Assembly: GCA_035493895.1 (NCBI GenBank)
Contig: DATJHM010000257.1
Location: 1-53,834, forward strand
Length of the DNA: 53,834 nt
Direction of reading: 5' to 3'
Source of the DNA: DATJHM01 sp035493895
GTDB lineage: Bacteria > Chloroflexota > Ktedonobacteria > Ktedonobacterales > Ktedonobacteraceae
In this document: in pieces, positions 51,019-53,834 of the stretch
Layout of the letters: each line of letters begins with the position of its first letter
Position numbering within the stretch: the first letter of the stretch is position 1
Notes under the pieces: model-generated
What the model was told of the DNA's origin: nothing
What the model saw: the letters and a program-made list of their open reading frames with translations, nothing else
Databases searched by the model: none
Translations under genes and position numbers: made by a program

Positions 51019-51702
51019 TCAACTTAATTGGAGCAATAATACGAGCATCTCACTGTTCACGCCGCAACAAAGAGCTGCACTTGTATGAACAGAGATAAGT
51101 TTCATCCCTTTGAGCTGACTGTGGATGCTCGGCATAAGCAACCTCACCAGCAACAGGTTCATTGCCGTTTGTATATTGCTGGCAGCGGTATGACCAATAT
51201 CTACGCCATCTCGTTTGACATGGAGCACAGACAACTGGATTTCCTGCTGTGCGTTAAGTCCGATAGTGCAATCCAGTTCAATTGGCATCATCCGATGAAG
51301 ACCACTCGTGGCGATCTGGAGATTTGCTTGCAGAATAATCTCATCATTAGGCATAGGAATAATCTGGAGATTCGTCAAAGTATTTTGCTGAGTCCCTAAT
51401 TGCGAGAGAAGAAGTGAGGTGAGTGTATCCTGACTGATAGCCAGTTGAATGACGTGTGCGCCTGCTGTGGGCGTTGTGGGCACAAAGACGGGCGCACTAG
51501 ACGTGGCGTTCTGGGTTGCTGATGAAGTAGGAGAAGCCGCTTTTGTTGGTGATAGCTTCACATTCGGCTGTTTGGCATTGTTGTCTGTAGGGGATGAGGA
51601 GAAACTTTGTTGTTGATCCACGAACAGAAGGGACAACAGTGCTCCCATCAGTAGTAAGATGAGTGCCGCAATTCCTATGAGTAGGATGCGCGTCAGTTTC
51701 AT
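51019..51702 (-). CDS. Membrane-anchored protein of unknown function, related in style to the next gene
   Basis: A 227-residue protein with an N-terminal membrane helix (about 5-28), a Ser/Thr/Pro/Ala-rich linker (about 30-80) and a C-terminal beta-rich lobe (VIQLAISQDTLTSLLLSQLG, NLQIIPMPNDEIILQANLQI). The lobe pattern resembles YpmS/DUF2140 or DUF2993-type extracytoplasmic domains, weakly. It precedes the 371-residue protein by 69 bases. The last third is hydrophobic and contains a Cys pair (LCCG), possibly a second anchor. Confidence 0.68.
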   Translation of the reverse strand: MKLTRILLIGIAALILLLMGALLSLLFVDQQQSFSSSPTDNNAKQPNVKLSPTKAASPTSSATQNATSSAPVFVPTTPTAGAHVIQLAISQDTLTSLLLSQLGTQQNTLTNLQIIPMPNDEIILQANLQIATSGLHRMMPIELDCTIGLNAQQEIQLSVLHVKRDGVDIGHTAASNIQTAMNLLLVRLLMPSIHSQLKGMKLISVHTSAALCCGVNSEMLVLLLQLS

Positions 51703-52208
51703 GGTGATTTTAGACCCCTTCAGGTAGTACTCCGGTATTGCACATAAGTCCCCTCACCCACAATTCACACAGTATCCTATCTTTTTCAGGCAGAGAGTCG
51801 GATCGGGGTTGGGAGGGGAAAAATATAAATAAGCGAATAACAGGTCTTGCCGATGCAGACACTCATCATTGTGCTCATGAGTGCTACATCTTTGTAAGAG
51901 CATAACACAATATGACTAATACATATGCATGTATCGATTATAACTGACAAAAAAGTACTGCTTTCCGATAGTAAGCCCGGTTCATGCATCAACATAGGAA
52001 GAAAATAAGCAGGCAGAATAGTTACTTATTAAGTATTTTATGTGTAAAAATGAATGTACTATTATTCAAATCAGAATGAGGATGGCACAATCACTTTCCT
52101 ACACGGGAAAACTCAAAATGGAGGATTCATCAGGAAAATAGCATCAGCCTCCCCCTCTCTCTATGAAGGGGAGGCTGATTTCAGCGCACAGATGAGCTGG
52201 CAACGCAA
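51703..52208. other. 506-base intergenic region, AT-rich
   Basis: The region lies between two minus-strand genes. It contains an imperfect dyad ATACAT/ATGTAT at about 51920-51935 and a hairpin at 52143-52179 that should end the beta-helix gene transcript. The promoter of the gene starting at 51702 must be inside, but I do not see a convincing pair of hexamers. A 69-codon open frame at 51786-51995 is not protein-like. Confidence 0.4.
52143..52179 (-). terminator. Terminator of the beta-helix gene
   Basis: ATCAGCCTCCCC (52143-52154) and GGGGAGGCTGAT (52168-52179) are exact complements with a 13-base loop, 30 bases downstream of the minus-strand stop at 52209. On that strand GCTATTTTCC follows. 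Confidence 0.75.
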
Positions 52209-53462
52209 CTACTGATATTGATAGGGACCGATATCAATCGGTTTCCCTTGAGGACGCAGGCGACCATCAAAATCAGTTGAAGGGGCACCAACACTGGTCC
52301 CTGCGCCAATTGCCGGACTATCAGCCTGTAGCTGATAATTCCCGCTACCATTCATTTGAAAATTGACAAAATCCACATTTTCGGTGATTGTATTCACATC
52401 CTTACTGCCAACGGACGAAGGCCAATCATAGTTCTCATCTCCAAAGGGCTTGTCCCCATTTCCATAGACAATATTATTGAGGTACTGATTATGCGAACCA
52501 ACACCCATACGCTCGCGTATGCCCAACAACGCATTATCGATACTGATATTATTGCTCACGATGAAATGATCGCCGATATCCCCATCGGTGTCGCTCGTAT
52601 CGGTCCCAACGCTGATACCATGCTCTTCATTGCCAAAGGAAAGATTATTGGCAACGACCGTCGCATCGGCCGCATGCCAGAGATTAATACCACAACCAGC
52701 ATTATCATAGGAAATATTATTCAGGATATGGCCCCTTGCCGTTGAGTGGTAAATCCCATGAACATATTCGCACAGCTTGGGATACGTTGAGCCAATATTG
52801 TTGACGACGTTGCCAATAATATCGTCATCATGCTCCGTGTAGACGGCATCGTCGATTCCCGAACCCCCGATATTATCACAGGAGTCACCTCCGGGGATAT
52901 CATGCACATGGTTGCCTATCGTGCGGATAAACGAACCTTGATTTTCAATCCCATCTCGACTGCCCGTACTCGTCACATCGAACCCGACGATATTGATGTA
53001 ATCAGCCTTTGTCGTCCAGGGATCTTTTGAGCCGGTGGTGGCTATTTTCGCTCCCCAGGTCGTATCGGAAATAAACGTAATGGGCGCGCCTGCGTCCCCA
53101 TGTATTTTGATGACGACATGTTGGGTATACGTTCCTGGCAATACATGCACCACGGAACCAGGCGTCACCACTTGCGCGGCGGCGGAAATAGTCGCAAATG
53201 GATGCGCACTGGAACCATCATTGTCATCATCCCCAGATGGAGATACATAGTAGGCTTTCCCACCGTCTACCGGTTGTGTACTTACCTGTGGTAACGGGGT
53301 GATGGCAGCGGTAGGTGATGGCACAATCGGGGTACTACTCTTGCTTACCCCCGGTTTGCCTCCCTGGATCTTATTCACAAACAATATGCTCATCAGCGCA
53401 ATAATAAGCACAAAAATAAGGGATAGACAACCAGCAATATAAAACTTTTTTGATAGGCGCAT
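52209..53462 (-). CDS. Membrane-anchored right-handed beta-helix protein (polysaccharide lyase-like)
   Basis: A 417-residue protein. An N-terminal membrane helix (about 7-30) and a Pro/Thr linker precede YYVSPSGDDDNDGSS, a DUF1565-like start. A parallel beta-helix of repeated Asn/Gly turns follows (IVGFDVTSTGSRDG, GCGINLWHAADATVVANNLS, HFIVSNNISIDN). It ends with the family tail SPAIGAGTSVGAPSTDFDGR. The fold is shared by pectate lyases and other polysaccharide-active enzymes; a catalytic residue cannot be identified. The ATG at 53462 has only a weak AAGAGA ribosome site. A hairpin ends it. Confidence 0.87.
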   Translation of the reverse strand: MRLSKKFYIAGCLSLIFVLIIALMSILFVNKIQGGKPGVSKSSTPIVPSPTAAITPLPQVSTQPVDGGKAYYVSPSGDDDNDGSSAHPFATISAAAQVVTPGSVVHVLPGTYTQHVVIKIHGDAGAPITFISDTTWGAKIATTGSKDPWTTKADYINIVGFDVTSTGSRDGIENQGSFIRTIGNHVHDIPGGDSCDNIGGSGIDDAVYTEHDDDIIGNVVNNIGSTYPKLCEYVHGIYHSTARGHILNNISYDNAGCGINLWHAADATVVANNLSFGNEEHGISVGTDTSDTDGDIGDHFIVSNNISIDNALLGIRERMGVGSHNQYLNNIVYGNGDKPFGDENYDWPSSVGSKDVNTITENVDFVNFQMNGSGNYQLQADSPAIGAGTSVGAPSTDFDGRLRPQGKPIDIGPYQYQ

Positions 53463-53834
53463 GCAAAAATCTCTTTCAGTCTCGCAGCATTATTTCTTTT
53501 TTCAGTGCATCCAACTGATCTACGAGTTATTTTTCATCTGCTTGCACAAATGCGTGCTTTACTCTTCATTTAGTATCTACGTCGAAGATTCTCATGAGGT
53601 TTTATATATCTTTATTTTGTGACTGTAAGCAGATATTTTCATCACTATTTCAGCTCGCTCCCTGGCTCGTAGCAGAGAGGACACCAGAGGAAGCTGGATA
53701 GGCAATGCTCATAAGCAACCTGTCCCGCTTCTTTGAGGTCGCGCAATCCGCCGTCGGTCAGGATGCCAATATCCTACCACATTTACCGATGCTAAAGGGC
53801 CTCTTTCTCGTCTTTCTCGATCTGCACGCAACTA
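53463..53834. other. Window edge: no complete gene, two competing partial coding signals
   Basis: After the promoter side of the beta-helix gene I see no complete gene. On the minus strand, 53640-53754 reads in one frame as a plausible protein end (GGLRDLKEAGQVAYEHC, then FLWCPLCYEP) and stops at TAG, but upstream the frame has several stops, so it may be a gene remnant. On the plus strand an open frame from ATG 53705 runs to the window end. They overlap and cannot both be real. More sequence would decide. Confidence 0.35.

Noticed and set aside
51786..51995. A 69-codon minus-strand frame in an intergenic region
   Set aside because: No ribosome site, odd composition rich in Cys, Ile and Met, no recognisable motif.
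1..53834. tRNA, rRNA or known riboswitch genes
   Set aside because: I looked through the larger gaps for cloverleaf arms, T-loop GTTCGANTC patterns and typical riboswitch cores and found none; a covariance-model scan would be decisive.

Overview
The window is a dense bacterial chromosomal segment of roughly 50% GC. It carries about 39 genes I can support, on both strands, with Shine-Dalgarno-led starts and no rRNA, tRNA, CRISPR array, phage module or intact insertion sequence that I could see. The gene mix suggests a filamentous, soil-type Chloroflexota of the Ktedonobacteria kind: a STAND/NB-ARC protein with kinesin-light-chain TPRs, an S53 sedolisin, seven-bladed propeller proteins, a membrane protein with a Thr/Pro/Ser linker, large secreted TIM-barrel and beta-helix proteins, and hairpin-rich intergenic repeats. 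This is inference from gene content, not from a marker gene.

Layout. Positions 1-5300 hold an HxlR regulator, an orphan Pycsar-effector-like membrane protein (DUF5706 family), a glycine hydroxymethyltransferase of the archaeal-like branch, and a pair of Ala/Thr/Ser-rich WXG100-like proteins. Positions 5400-13800 hold an effector-less STAND ATPase, an EF-G paralogue behind a 22-codon upstream ORF, a Gfo/Idh/MocA-aldo/keto reductase fusion, and a YqeY pair. Positions 13900-19900 encode a likely extracellular set: a sedolisin, a spherulin-4-like protein and two tandem propeller proteins. Positions 20100-24800 hold a delta-1-pyrroline-5-carboxylate dehydrogenase, a metallo-beta-lactamase-fold hydrolase, an M16 peptidase and a DUF4388 protein.

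Positions 25000-40700 form a surface-polysaccharide region. It contains a deacetylase, an FAD oxidoreductase and an ATP-grasp protein on one strand. Facing them are a UDP-HexNAc 6-dehydrogenase, an asparagine synthase-like amidotransferase and a GT4 glycosyltransferase. Beyond these lie a GHL15-like protein, a UDP-sugar 4-epimerase, a WlbA-like dehydrogenase and a WlbC/WbpE-like aminotransferase. Together these could make a 3-amino-uronic-acid nucleotide sugar, although the N-acetyltransferase step is not in the window. Embedded here is a remarkable membrane protein: a kinase fold without its catalytic residues, fused through a membrane helix and a Pro/Thr linker to a Rieske iron-sulfur domain.

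Positions 40900-48200 hold a response regulator and a compact minus-strand operon: aroKB (fused), aroQ, pepP, efp, a BCCP-like gene, xseA, xseB and a DUF212 membrane protein. In that operon the EF-P carries Arg rather than Lys at loop position 32, and the BCCP-like protein has Asn in place of the biotinyl lysine. Positions 48500-53800 hold a Tat-exported oxalate decarboxylase, two related membrane-anchored proteins of unknown function, a beta-helix protein and an uncharacterised coding remnant at the edge.

The non-coding DNA is also informative. At least two families of short hairpin repeats lie at gene ends. One shows compensatory base changes between copies, and several genes end in perfect 20-22 bp hairpins.
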